Shown here: in pieces, positions 35,601 through 49,000 of the stretch | How positions within the stretch are numbered: the stretch's first letter is position 1 | Layout of the letters: every line of letters starts with the position of its first letter | From: Apostichopus japonicus | Taxonomy: Eukaryota > Echinodermata > Holothuroidea > Aspidochirotida > Stichopodidae | DNA length: 64,000 nucleotides | NCBI RefSeq assembly: GCF_037975245.1 | Contig: NC_092579.1 | Span: forward strand, 3,928,001 to 3,992,000 | Reading direction: 5' to 3' | Program-made: the position numbers and the translations under genes | Notes under the pieces: model-generated | Database searches by the model: none | What the model was told of the DNA's origin: nothing | What the model saw: the letters and a program-made list of their open reading frames with translations, nothing else

Positions 35601-38600
35601 ACAAACCTTTGTTGATTCTTCCTTCGTCAGATGGTAGCCACCACCGGGTGATGACATGATCAGATCAATGTAAGAAACATGGTATCTGCCGTCATTCAAT
35701 GTCCGGGTAATTTGAAATGTTGTATAGTTTCCTAGACACAGTTTGGGATGGTGGTCCTCTAACAGCAACTGAAACATAAGAACATGAAGATGTCAATTGC
35801 TGAGAAACACACAGAGAGTTGATTATACAATTTTGTGTGCCTTCACTCTGTGCAGAGAGATCAATACTGCTATAGCAAGTAACATCATCTTTGTTTCCAT
35901 GATTTGCTAACATTAAATGTTGCTTGTTTCTTCAGATCCTCCCACCCTCTTAATCCTTGTTGTGAGTCACAATAAAAATTTGGGCCATATGAATATTTTT
36001 GAGGGGGAACCACATATTTTGTAAGAAAATTACATTTTGACAGAAAAAATAAAATGCTGATAGTCTATAAGACTATCAGCATTCTTCCTCTATGACTATT
36101 TTTTGACAGAAACATGCTTTATGTCAATGCTAAGTTAAAATATTTTCATTTCAAATGTAACATATTTTTCTTTCTGATGTGCTACGATGAATCAATCAAT
36201 TATGTCTCACAAATGCACCATACCAAATCACTTCATAATTTGCCAGTGAAGCATGAAAAAAGTCACTATACAAAGAAAGTAACATCACAAATCACAATAT
36301 AAACCAGAACTGACCTCTAAGCTACTACAGATATCACCATGGTAACAAGAGAATATCCTCACCTTGTACTCTTCATCACTGTCCTTACAGAAACAAACAG
36401 TTATTAAGACATCATCTTTGGCATCAAGTATCCCATCAATAAATGGAACAATACGGAATATATGCTTCTGTTCTGTTTCTTGGTTGACTAAATTAACAAA
36501 GACGTAGCTCAGGATGGTTATATCAAGATAGATCTTCTCCGGGTCTAGCTTCCGATCAATAGATTTCTCTTCAGTCCAAGTTATTTCACCTATAATAAGT
36601 AATATTATAAAAAGTATAGTATTGAGTTAACTTAACAAGAGCCCAAGGGCACTGTGGTTCCTTGCTTGGGGTATATGACAATACACATAATATTATCAAG
36701 CAAGATTGGGCTCTAATAGTCCAAGTAATTGTGGTCCTACATGTACCCATAAAGTAACCAACACTATAGCCAACACTTTTGTGATCACAAAATGTGATCG
36801 GATTTTTTATCAAAAGGCACTTTTGAGATCTGAATATGGTGTCAAAAATGTAAGAAATTTAAGGTCACCTACAAGCGGGTCAACAGATATGATAACATTG
36901 GTGACCTCAGATGACATGACCTTTAAGTTTGAAAATGTCCACCACCCCATTTACAACTTGTCCCAAAATATCAACCGTGTCACACCTTGGCATTGGGATT
37001 TAATTGCATTAAATGTCTAAAAATTAACTTTGAACTTGTATACATAACTTTTGCAACTACTCCAAAAATATCAACCGTGCCACACCTTGGAACTGAGAGT
37101 TATTGCATTAAATGTCTGAAAATTAACTTTGACCCCATATAACGTAACATACAAAGGTCACATGGGTGTCAACCCATTGACATTTTTGATCGGAAGGTAC
37201 CTTTGATATCCAAATCTAGCATCAAAACTGAACATTTTCCTTTTTGCTCGTTTCCTCCCAAAACAAGCACATTTTTTCTAATGTGACCTTTGACCTTGGT
37301 TTCAGATGTAGTTTACTCTCCTGATTCCAAAAAATAAAACGACAAGTCTGTACAACCATCCTAACTCCGACCAAAAAACTTTGACCCCATACAATTTCGC
37401 ACATAAAGGTCACATGGGGTCAACCTATTGACATTTATGATCAGAAGTCACCTTTGACATCTGAAAATAGCATCAAAACTGTAAAAATCCCCCAAATCAC
37501 GTAAAGGTCACCAGAGGTCAAATTGAGGTCAAGGGTCATATAGATGCGGGTCGACAATTGGAATACATTGAGGCAACTCCCAACCCTAACGGACAATTCG
37601 TTCTCAAGTTATCGCAAAAATAGTTGTTTTTTATCATTAACTGACCTTTGTTGACCTTGGATCACATGAATGTTAAGTTTCAAGATGTTCCCCTAACCAG
37701 TTCACAACTTGTCCCAAAATATCAACCCTGTCGCACATTGGCACTGGGAGTTATTGCAGCTTTAATATTTTCGGTTTTTGGCCTCTAACTGACCTTTGGT
37801 GACCTTCACAGGCACCAAAAACAATAGGGCACACCTTCTCACTATGGCAGATCTACAAACCAAGTTTGAGTTCAGTCCAACTTTCCCTTGTTGAGTTACA
37901 GCGTACCCAAGCAAGTGTCACAGACGCACACACATACACACACACACACCCACACACATGTTTGCATTACATTCAGACCGAGGACCCCATTGTATTTTCC
38001 ATTGTTCAAATCCACGTACCGTAACATTAACAATACCCCATACAATAGAATTCTTCCGAGGACGTGGTGATTCTTTAGAAATCACAACCAAGGACCTGAA
38101 ATTCGTTTGTTCAAGTCCTCGGTCAGATAGCAATACAAACGCACACACACACACACGCCAACCTGACTACATAGGTTCCTTTTGCTAAAGCAAGGAACCA
38201 AAAACAGTATATATCAAGAGCCTATTAGATAAGATATATATATAGAATTCAACAGAACTGATTCTCAGCATATAACTCATTGTACTTCTCCCGGTGCATT
38301 AGTCAATTGCATTTTAAAGTGCTTATTGGTTACCATCTTTACCTTCTTGTAAATTTTCTTTGTCTTTCAGACCAGTGAAGATGTTAACATCGTGTCGATC
38401 TGGGTCAGGGATAATAGCCGAGTGAGGAATAGTCAGCTGGGCTGGCTTGTCGAGGGTCAGCCCTTCTGGCTCTAGTTTTATCAGAGGTGTCATTCTGCCC
38501 CTACGAGCACTGCCAGGGAGGTGTATGGTGGGATCATAGATCACTTTAACAGCAATTACATGATCAGAGGATAAAGCGCCTTCAGGAATAGTCAGATGTA

Positions 38601-39992
38601 CCCCCATGATGCTAATAGTTCCACCTTCATACGTGATCCTGTGTTCAATGTATGAATGATGGTGCCTCATTTCAAGTATTTGTGAATCTTTCCTTTGTTT
38701 TGGTAGGTCTTCTCTCTCCATCAAACTTTCCTTACTATGGTCATGATCATCCTCTCTTTCATCAGAACCTTGTGATGGAGTTGATTCATCATCAGGGTCA
38801 AATTTGACTTTTTCAACTGAAAATAGAATAATGGAAACACAAACACCATTAAATGAAGCTTTTACATCTAAAAATCAAAACTGCCATATTGAGCCACATT
38901 CGTCCCGAATCAGAGAATAATTAAGTGTTCAAATTTTGCCTAGACTTTTGTCTTCTATAAGTACTATGGACAAATTAAATTATTCCCTGCTAATTTAAAG
39001 TTCATCATTAGAAATGCATAGCAATTGATTTATAAAAGAGGTATTATTGATGGCATCATAAAATAAAATGCAATAAATATGTAATACAAAATAACAAATT
39101 GCCTGAAAGCCAAATATTAACCCCTGACTCACACACATTTCTAGAGTTTGTATTGTACTGTATTAGTTTGATTTCATCTATTCTGATTACATACATATTT
39201 ATTCATTCTTACCAGGCCAGTCAAGGAGTTTCGGTACTTGGTTTTCTTCAAACTGAAAGGGGTCAACTTTAGACTGATATGGAGCTAAGTGATATTCATT
39301 TGTTCGGTTTAGCTGAATATAAACCAAACCCTTCTGTAGGTTAGTGACATCATACATATTGATGATGTTTCTTGTCTTCATGAAGTTAATCAGAGTGATT
39401 CCTGGCGTCTCTATCAGAGAAACCCGGCGTAGCATATCAGTTTCTGCTGGTGGTAGACGGAACAGAGTTGCTAATTTAAGAGTGCTGTCTAGAGTAAGAT
39501 CTTGGGCAACGTTGACCATTAATCTGCCGTAATCAGCTGAAAAATAAATAAAAATAACCAAAAATATAGTTCAGGATCTCACTCGACACAACGAACCAAC
39601 TGATAAAACGGATTGATAAATAATGGATGACATCATATTTTCCTATTTATCACAAGTTTGGTGATTAGATTGCTTTCTATGTATTTATATATATATCAAC
39701 AAAATACATTTCTTTAAAATCAGTAAATTTTCTTTCTGTGGAATCTGAATAAAAATTTATTCCTAATCACCTATTCAGTCAAGTTGGCGTGTGTGTGTGC
39801 GTGGGCGTATGTGCTTTCATTTTCTATTCTGATTGAGGACTTGGAAAAACGAATTCCAGGTTCTCGGATGTGACTTCTAAAGTATCACTATGCCTTTGCA
39901 AGAATTCTATAGTTAAGTGGTACTATTAAAGTTAGGGTACGTACAATGAGGTCCTTGGACTGAATGTAAAACACAGCTGTGCGTGTGTGCGT

Positions 39993-40043
<51 letters not shown>

Positions 40044-43000
40044 ACGCCCTAGCTTGAACACATTATATCTCAAGATGGGTAATCTCCGCATAATTAGTAC
40101 AAGAACCCTTTTGTTTTGGGTGAAGGTCAGCAGATGTAAAAGCATGGAAATCTCAAAGCGCTGTATCTCCAGGACAAGAACATCAAAGGAGCTCATAAAT
40201 CCAAGGTAGGAAAGCCATATGTAATGTAAGGTTTATATACTATATATCCAAATGACAGATAGGAAATTGTATTGTAATATTATGCATGTTACTTCCCTAT
40301 GAAAAGTACAAAAACCCTATTGTTTTGGGTGGAGGTCAAAGGTCATTTGCAGTTAGCAGAGGGAAAAATGTGAAAATCACAAAAATGCTGTATCTCCAGA
40401 ACCTGAACATCAATGGAGGTCACATATGCATTGTATTCATGATCGCCTTATATAGTGTAAAGTTTTTGCACAATTTGGTGTAGGTCAAAGTTCATTTAAG
40501 GTCACCAGGGGTCAAAATTGATATATCTCCAGATGGGAAACTTCATTGGCTCTCATATTTGTCATGTGGCTTCCCTATATTGAGTACAAGACCCCTATTG
40601 TTTTGGTGTCATCATAGGTCACACTCTGTAAAGCCTTATAAACACAAACCTTGTAAACAGGACATCCCATTATAGGTTACATCACATGGCTCATAATTTG
40701 CATGGGTGTTTCTTACAGTGAGTACAAGAACCCTATTGTTTTGGGTGAACATCAAAGGTCTTGGGGTCAGCAGAGGTCCAGATGTCAAAATATCAAATGG
40801 ATCACATCAGGTTAAGTATTAAAAATGTAAAGTCAGCTCTTTGTTGTTTGAGTGAGCATGCAAAATAAATTATCTACAACAAACAATGTCCCTAGAGCTG
40901 TCTTTCTTTCTTCATTATGGTAGTATGTCACATGATTCTCTGTCATCAAACCGTGTAAGCACTGACTCTATTTAGATTTATACTGCTCTCCATTTCCAGT
41001 ATAACAGGGTTATTAGCGTGCAAATACTCTTGTGCTACATATGCATCTAATAATGTAAGTAACTGCTTGGTGGGTTTCCCTCTGGTTAAAATACTGTTAA
41101 TGTAACGGCTCATCTACACAACAAGCATCAGTACTACCATAGCAACTTTAACTGTCGCTGTTTTAAAACATAGCAAAGGCCATTCCATGATATTGAAAAA
41201 TGATTTAAACTCATAATATACTCTTCAGATTTTAGGGAGGTGTGATCTACCTCACTCGATGACATGAGAGTAGTTCATATTATAAGGCGAAACTAGGTAA
41301 GGCTTTTATTTTCTACATAGTTCACAAGAAATACATAGGAGGTGTTGATATGCTTTTATGTTATTTGCTTGTTGACCCCAGTAAACTTTGTCACAAATTG
41401 AATGAGTTTCTTATCCCAAAGAATGCCACTACAACAGACACTGATGGTGCAATGAATATTAATTGCTTTGGATGAAGACAATGTTAAAATTTATTTTCTC
41501 TGTGTTAGAAAATGCTTGATCTGCATTTGTGAGGCCATGTATTAAGGCAATTAGATTTGCTTTGCTATTAAAGGAACAGCGAATTCTGTCGCCTGCTACT
41601 TATGTCAATCTACACTACGCATGCACTGTCCTGGTATGCTGTATGTATTTCACATGCAGTCCAATCTTTTTAAAGGAACTAGCAACTCTGCAATTGCAAA
41701 ATTGCAGTAAACATTGATACGTGCATCACTTAGCTAAAATTCTGTAGAAGGGATACATCAAGACAAGGTGTAGGATCGAAGTTTAGTGCTACCGTGGAGC
41801 ACATCATATGACCCTCCATGGTTATTATCTTTATTTTTCACACATCTCTTAATTGACATACTCAAGCTTGTCTAGTCTCCTGGTTAAATGTGTCTATGAT
41901 CGATTCCCAAATGACCTTAGTTAAATTGCTAGAAATATGTTTCAGATATAGAAACGATACCTAGATGTGTTAGCTTGCTTGTATTAGATAGTGATTACAT
42001 GACTACCACAGGGGTATGCTAGTTTGTTTGTATTAGATTGTATTAGATAGTGATCACATGACTACAAGAGGGGTATGTTAGTTTGTTTGTATTAGATAGT
42101 GATCACATGACTAGCAGAGGTGTTTGTTAGTTTTTTTGTATGAGATAGTGATCACATGACTAGCAGGGGTGTTTGTTAGTTTGTTTGTATTAATAGTGAT
42201 CACATGACTACCGAAGGGGTATGTGCTTTTCTGTACACCATGTCCTTTCACAAAGTGTTGTTCTGAAACCAAAAGCTTATTATTGACCACATTCTTAACT
42301 AGAAAGATAGGTTTTCAGAAATTAAATTCTGCTAGCCTTTAACAACCATTGACTTGAAGCAACTTAGAAGTCGCTCCTGAAAAGAAAAAAAAATATCCAG
42401 CTATGTGCTTTTAAGGTTTAAACAATTATCCCTTTGCTGAGCTCAAATGACCTTTGACCTTCAAAAATAATTACTGGGCTCTTGAACTCATTCTAGGAAA
42501 GTCATATGTCACTATGACATATGATCAGACTGCTTATCTTATGATGCCATATTTTCCAGAATGTAACTTCTACTGAACCTAAATGAACTGTACCTTCCAC
42601 CAAAACAAAAGGGTTTGTGCTAATTATAGATAAGTCATAGCTATATACCAGCTACTGCAGTTTTCTATCTGGTAATATTGTTTTTCAATAGTGTTGATAT
42701 TTTCATACCTGGTGACCTTTAATGCATTCTGACCAACATCAAAATGTGTACAACTATAAAATACACAAGGCTACCATACCATGCACATATGAGCTCATTT
42801 TATGGTTCTGGAGAAAGAGCACTTTTGATATATTCACATTTTGCCCTCTACTGACCCCAAATGACCTTTCACCTCCACCACAAACGATAGGTTTTGCTGA
42901 ACTATTTACAATAAATCCAGAAGCCACATATAAGAATTGAACACGCTACCTTCAGTGAGATATCATGTTTACAAGATTGTCACTCTAGTCTCCCTCTGTT

Positions 43001-46000
43001 GACCTCAAATGACCTTTTACATTCACGAAATACGTTACAGATCGTCTGCTCACCAACTGTAAGCTACACGCCAAGTTTCAACTACCTAAAACTTCAACTT
43101 CTTGAGGTGTTGTGCAAACAATGCTTTCAGAATTTGACCTCAAATGACCTTTCACCAATACCAACAACTACCCGGCCCAAACCAGTTCTATCTAAGGGGA
43201 ACCTACATACCAAATATGAAATATACCCCAGTTATCCTTCTGCAGTTAAAGCTATTACGAGCAAGTGTCACATACACACACATAATACACAAGCCATCAC
43301 CATCGCATAGATTCCTTCTGCCCTCGGCAAGGAATAAAGATGATTTTAACCTGTTTCCATGATACTTCAGGCTTTATTTACACCTCTGACGAGCTCACTT
43401 GACTTTTCATATCTTAATATAATTGATAGTTTGACAATCCATCCTACACTACTTAAATTGACTCAAGTCAACACCCCTCCTCCCAACCCCCCCCCCCCCC
43501 TTCTACAATCTCCCCTGACAGCTTTGAAAAGCTGCAGGTAGGACTATTAAAGGATAAACAGACTTTACAGAAGGAAACATTAGACTGTCTGGAAATTTAC
43601 AACAAACAGCAGCAATGATCTTTTCATTGTGATCCTACCTGCCAAAGTTGATTCCTGTGATATGTCTAGAGTTTCACGTTCTTTAAGTGGGGTTTCTTCG
43701 ACCTGCAAAATAAACAAAATAGGAAAGATGTCTTATTTGGTGTACTGACACATTACAAAAAGAACCACATCACCTGTCAAGTTACACCGATTAGGTCTTT
43801 AGCTGATAAAAGCAACTGGTTTTACCATCTATCGGTGAATGTACTCATTACTCACTTCAAACTACTTGTAATCAAATGTAGCATGACTTTGAACATTTGG
43901 TTTTAACTCATTGAACTATTTCTGTAAAGCTCAAGATTATGTTGTTCCTTGCAACACCTTTAACAGTTGAACGTTTGATCATAAATTCAACACAGTAATG
44001 GTCTGCTCATAATATTTTGCTAACTTTACAAACACACACTTCTCTTGCTACTGATGGTATACTGTCTACAGATACACACTGTTCTATATTAATTATTCAC
44101 TTACTATATACTTATTACTTAATCATATTTACCAATTGTTGCTGATTCAAGGCTTCCCTAGTCTGCTTCAGGACCTCTTGTAAAGCCATGGATTCTTTGG
44201 CATATTCCAGTTGAGACTTCACAAGTTCTTCTTTTGTAGCTCTCAGACTTGATTTAGCCTCTTCATGCTCCTGTCATGTAAACAACACAGTGAATGAGAC
44301 AAGAAGGATGCACATCCCTCTGGTAACTTGCAACAAATTAAAGTTAACCAACAGTGAAGTAGCCTGTGACTGAAGGGAACATTATTCAAGTTGACAAATA
44401 ACTTCACACTTAGTTTTAGGCAGGCTGATATGATAACCTTTTGACTTTTACTTGAGGGTGTGACGATATTGCAAAATTACTACCTTGCTCAGATAAAATC
44501 AAAAGTTTAATTTAGTACTGAAAATTGTGATCTAACCTTCAAAAGGAACTTCCAAGAATGGTGGAACTACTGTTCTAGAAGAAGGAAAGTAGGCCTATCA
44601 CATTGAAGGACAGGATATCAATTAAATTAATTAATTACATTTTTCAATGTCTTCAACTCGTATTCAGTTGTATTCAATCTATCTCCAAAGTGTTGTCTTT
44701 CTTCCTCTGTTGTCTTTAGTCTTCCAGTCAGCTGTTCTCTTTCCTCCTCTGTTGTCTTTAGTCTTCCAGTCAGCTGTTGTCTTTCCTCCTCTGTTGTCTT
44801 TAGTCTTCCAGTCAACTGTTGTCTTTCATCCTCTGTTGCCTTCAATGTATCTTTGAATTGTTGTCTTTCCTCCTCTGTTGTCTTTAGTCTTCCAGTCAGC
44901 TGTTGTCTTTCTTCCTCTGTTGCCTTCAATGTATCTTTGAATTGCTGTCTTTCCTCCTCTGTTGTCTTTAGTCTTCCAGTCAGCTGTTGTCTTTCTTCCT
45001 CTGTTGCCTTCAATGTATCTTTGAATTGCTGTCTTTCCTCCTCTGATGCCTTTAGTCTTCCAGTCAGCTGTTGTTTTTCATCTTCTGATTCACTCAGTTT
45101 GTGAGAGAGTTCCTGCCTTTTGTCTTCTAATGCCTTTAGTTGATCCTTTAGTACTTTCTTGGTAAACTTTGAATCTGAAACAAACGTATAAGATGCAAAC
45201 ATGGTTAAATAAACAAAGTTCAATCAATCTTCCAGGAAATTATTGTGACAAACTTGCCAAAACTTAGTGGGATCCCATTTTGGTCCAACTTTAGCAAGTT
45301 TTTTGAGGTGACCATGCAAATCTTCACCAGGTGTTGATTTTTGCCCTGCTTCTGAGCAATTGAACAAAGTCAAGCCCTTTCAATGAATCCAATATATCAA
45401 CGATATAACATTTATACAAAATTTCAAAAGGAAAGCAAATTCCAAATTTTACCAGTCTTGTCTGAACATATCTCAAATGGAACTTTTGAGTATATTCCAT
45501 AAGTTACAGACTTATGTAAATATTTGACTTTAATGCAAGATCTTGACATTGAATGAACAAGTTTTCTTGCCAACTTATTTATCAGATTATTTGTATCAAA
45601 TGTTGGTATTATTGGAGCAACCTTCTTCTATCAACCATGGGTTAATTAACTTAAGTTAATACAATGGTATATTACTTCAAATCGCAATTTATTCATTTTG
45701 AGGGCAACACATTTGCATGTTTTGCGATTCATAACATACTTAACTTGTTAAGCTCTCTGATATAAACATACCTTGAGCTTGTTGGAAGACAGTCAATACT
45801 GCTACCAATTTACTCAGTCCTTTTTCAGAGCATGCTGTCATTAAATGGTTGATGTCATCAAAAGAAACCTTTCCTGCCTCTCTGAGATGTTGGACAAGAG
45901 ATAAAAAGGTTGTGTCACTCTCAATAATGTCCTTCGATTCCTTAGCTGGAACTCTAAGGTAGTCAAGTAGCTTCTGACAGTCATCTTTCTCAATCAATGA

Positions 46001-49000
46001 CTCTGAGTGGATCAGGAGGTTATCAAAAGTAAAGATGTCACTCTATAACAAAAAGACAACAAAAAGAAAATCAAATAAATATACTGGTGGTAGCAGACTA
46101 TAAAATAGGTTGAGCTATTGAAACAGCAACAAATTCAAAGGGAGGGATTTATTTTAATATGAAAGTGTGAATAATGTGGCTATGATTTACCTGAGTTCCT
46201 TCAACTACAGTATATATATTTAATTCAGATAAATTAAAAGTATTAAAAGCGGACAATTGGTTTGATTGATTTTTAAGACTATACATACTACATTCCTCTA
46301 TACATGAAGCTGCTTCAGGCAGATCATTGTAGATTGATTCAGGATGCCACCACCTTATAATTAAAGTTTAACAGGCTTAACCTTTTTATTCTCCAAATTT
46401 AACCAATAAACACTACATTGTTACCCATGTTTGTGTGGGAATGTGATCATTGACTTAGAACTACTTAAAGTGTCTTCAATTCTGGGCAATGTAGGTGGTC
46501 AATAACACAGTTAAACTACATATGCTGCAGCTCTAATGCTTGAAGAATCAAAGTCCATATGCACTGTGAAGTCTTTTCAAGATTGGTGTATACACTAAAT
46601 CGTATAGTGCAGCTACTACACTATGAGCTATACGCAGCTTCATGACAAAGAATTCATGTGAAACATTTCATTATTGAGACTATATGCAGTTATCAACTAT
46701 AATGCTAAACCAAGTTTCCTGGGTTACTTAATGAGGTTATTTAGGTAGTATATGGTGTGGACAAATGACATGTATTAAAAACCCTTTTACAGGAAGACTA
46801 TTGTTCTTACACTGGTTGACAGTTGGTAATGCTTTCTCATGCATGGGTAGCAATGATCAGGGAGTTCCATAACAACTCCCTGCAATGATCATGTTAAATC
46901 CATGTGCATATCAATTGCATACATTACACTGCGTGCTTGGTGACAGCTAATGAGTGGGGATCTTCACCACAGTTAATTAGTGTATTGGGTATTTAGACAA
47001 TTAAGCAGGATATTGTGTATCATCACTTACACAAAGTGATGTCTATAATCGTTACTGTCACAAACTTGACAGGAAAGCACTGCAGTAATACATTACTTTC
47101 TTAGTTTGCAAACATAGAAATTAACATAACTTTTTAAACAGCTTTATTACCATATGACCTACATTATGAGTGTAGTACAGCTAAATTGTACCTAATAAGC
47201 ATTGTCAGGAATTAATCCAAAAGCTGTTACTTATTGTTACTTATAAAGACTATACACTGTGCATTCTTCATAATGGAAATCATAGGCCATCAGTGAAATG
47301 AACCACTTGAAGAGAACTGACAAGAAGACTGTCAACTGACTCGATGCAATCCCTATTAAAGTAAAGCCTGAGCTTAGCTACAACTCTCTCTCCTCAGAAG
47401 TAATGAAAATGATTTCAATGGCTTTGTAAATTTTGCAGCCTTTAGTATGTTGACAGTGTGAAAATAGTACCACAAGGCTAAGGTAACATTTTCCCCTTCT
47501 TTTTCTGCTTTTTTGACTAATTTGGACCAAAACAAACCACCCCTACATCCCAAAACAGAAGCAAGCTTGTGTTATACCATTTTATCAAGATTTAAATACT
47601 GTGATCAAATCAAGGTATCACCACTGCAGTATTTGGTATACATGTGCACTAACTAGTGCAAAACTAAGCACTACGGCCTTAAATTAAGATAAAACATATT
47701 GCCCTTAAATTTTCTTGAATTTTACCTCATTGCAAGGAAAATTGCACCTGTTGTGTACTTAACAATAGTTTGCATTGATTTTTGTCAAATTTGAATATTT
47801 TAGCAGACTTGACAGCCAAAATTAATGAAAAAGGAACTACACTTTTTTAGTCTGAGCTGTTTCGCCATGAACCATTCATCTTGCATCAATTTGCAAAGAA
47901 GTTTTGACCTAGAATACAAATCATTACCTAAAACATAGCACTTATTTTTATTTGATTTTTTCCAGCACTTGAGCGCAACAAGCTTCCAATGGCCTAAATC
48001 TTTCATAAAATATTGTGCTAACTTTTCCACCATTTTGATCTCCCTCTTAACGAACAAGTAATAGTTGTGTTCTTAATAAAATTCTGCATTCACTAAACCA
48101 AATTTGTAGAAGTTACCAGCTCGTAAGCTCAAAAAAATAAGAAGAAATATTTTCAAAAGTTTGTGTGTTGCTCTATTATTGGAAAGTGCTACAAGCTACC
48201 AATGGCCTAATATTTTCATAAAAATGTGCCCTTACTTTTCCACCATTTTGATCTCCCTCTTAACAAACAAGTATTTAGTTGTGTTTTTAATAAAATTCTG
48301 CATTCACTATTACCAAATTTTTATAAATTAGCAGCTCGCAAGCTCAGAAAATAAGAAGAAATATTTTCCAAAATTTGTGTGTTGCTCTAATATTGGAAAG
48401 TGCAACAAGCATCCAATGGCATAAACTTTTCATAAAATTTTGCCCTTACTTTTCCACCATTTTGATCTCCCTTTGAACAAACAAGTAATAGTTGTGTTCT
48501 CAATAAAATTCCGCATTCACTAGAAACAATAGTCTACATTTGAAGCGCGAAGACTGAGAAAATAAGGAAAACCAATTTTACTTTAACACTGACAGAACAA
48601 ATCACTTCCATGACAACCTTACCATAACCAGCATATCCCAAGGAAAAAAATGTCCTTGTTTTTCTTTAAATTTTGCAAAGTTGATCTCAAAACATCTAAG
48701 AGTGTCTTCTCCTCACTTGTTCGCATTGAATGAAACCAAATTTGTTGATCTTCATTCAAAGGATTGTTTGAACAAAAGTGATAAAAAGTCCTAATTTTTA
48801 CCAAAGGCCTATATATCCTGTATTAGTACTTACTGTGTGATATTCATATACTTTTCCAGTTTTCCAGGTAACCAAAATCAATCTGTTTATGTTATTATTG
48901 ATCCTGATTCTCTGGGAATCATCAGGAACTTTAAAAGAAGCCAAGATATGACCCCCAGAGATGGAAGAAAGACCCCCAGAGATGGAAGAATGACCCCCAG

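Noticed and set aside
37888-38188. His-Thr repeat proteins at 37.9-38.2 kb and 39.9-40.2 kb
   Set aside because: Direct translations of CA/GT microsatellites; no other support.
41966-42228. CRISPR-like array of regular repeats
   Set aside because: Units are head-to-tail without unique spacers and lie in an animal intron; it is a minisatellite.
44647-45104. Plus-strand frames rich in Ser, Leu and Cys over the coiled-coil exon
   Set aside because: They are the mirror of the 42-base coding repeat on the minus strand, which has splice sites and matching phases.
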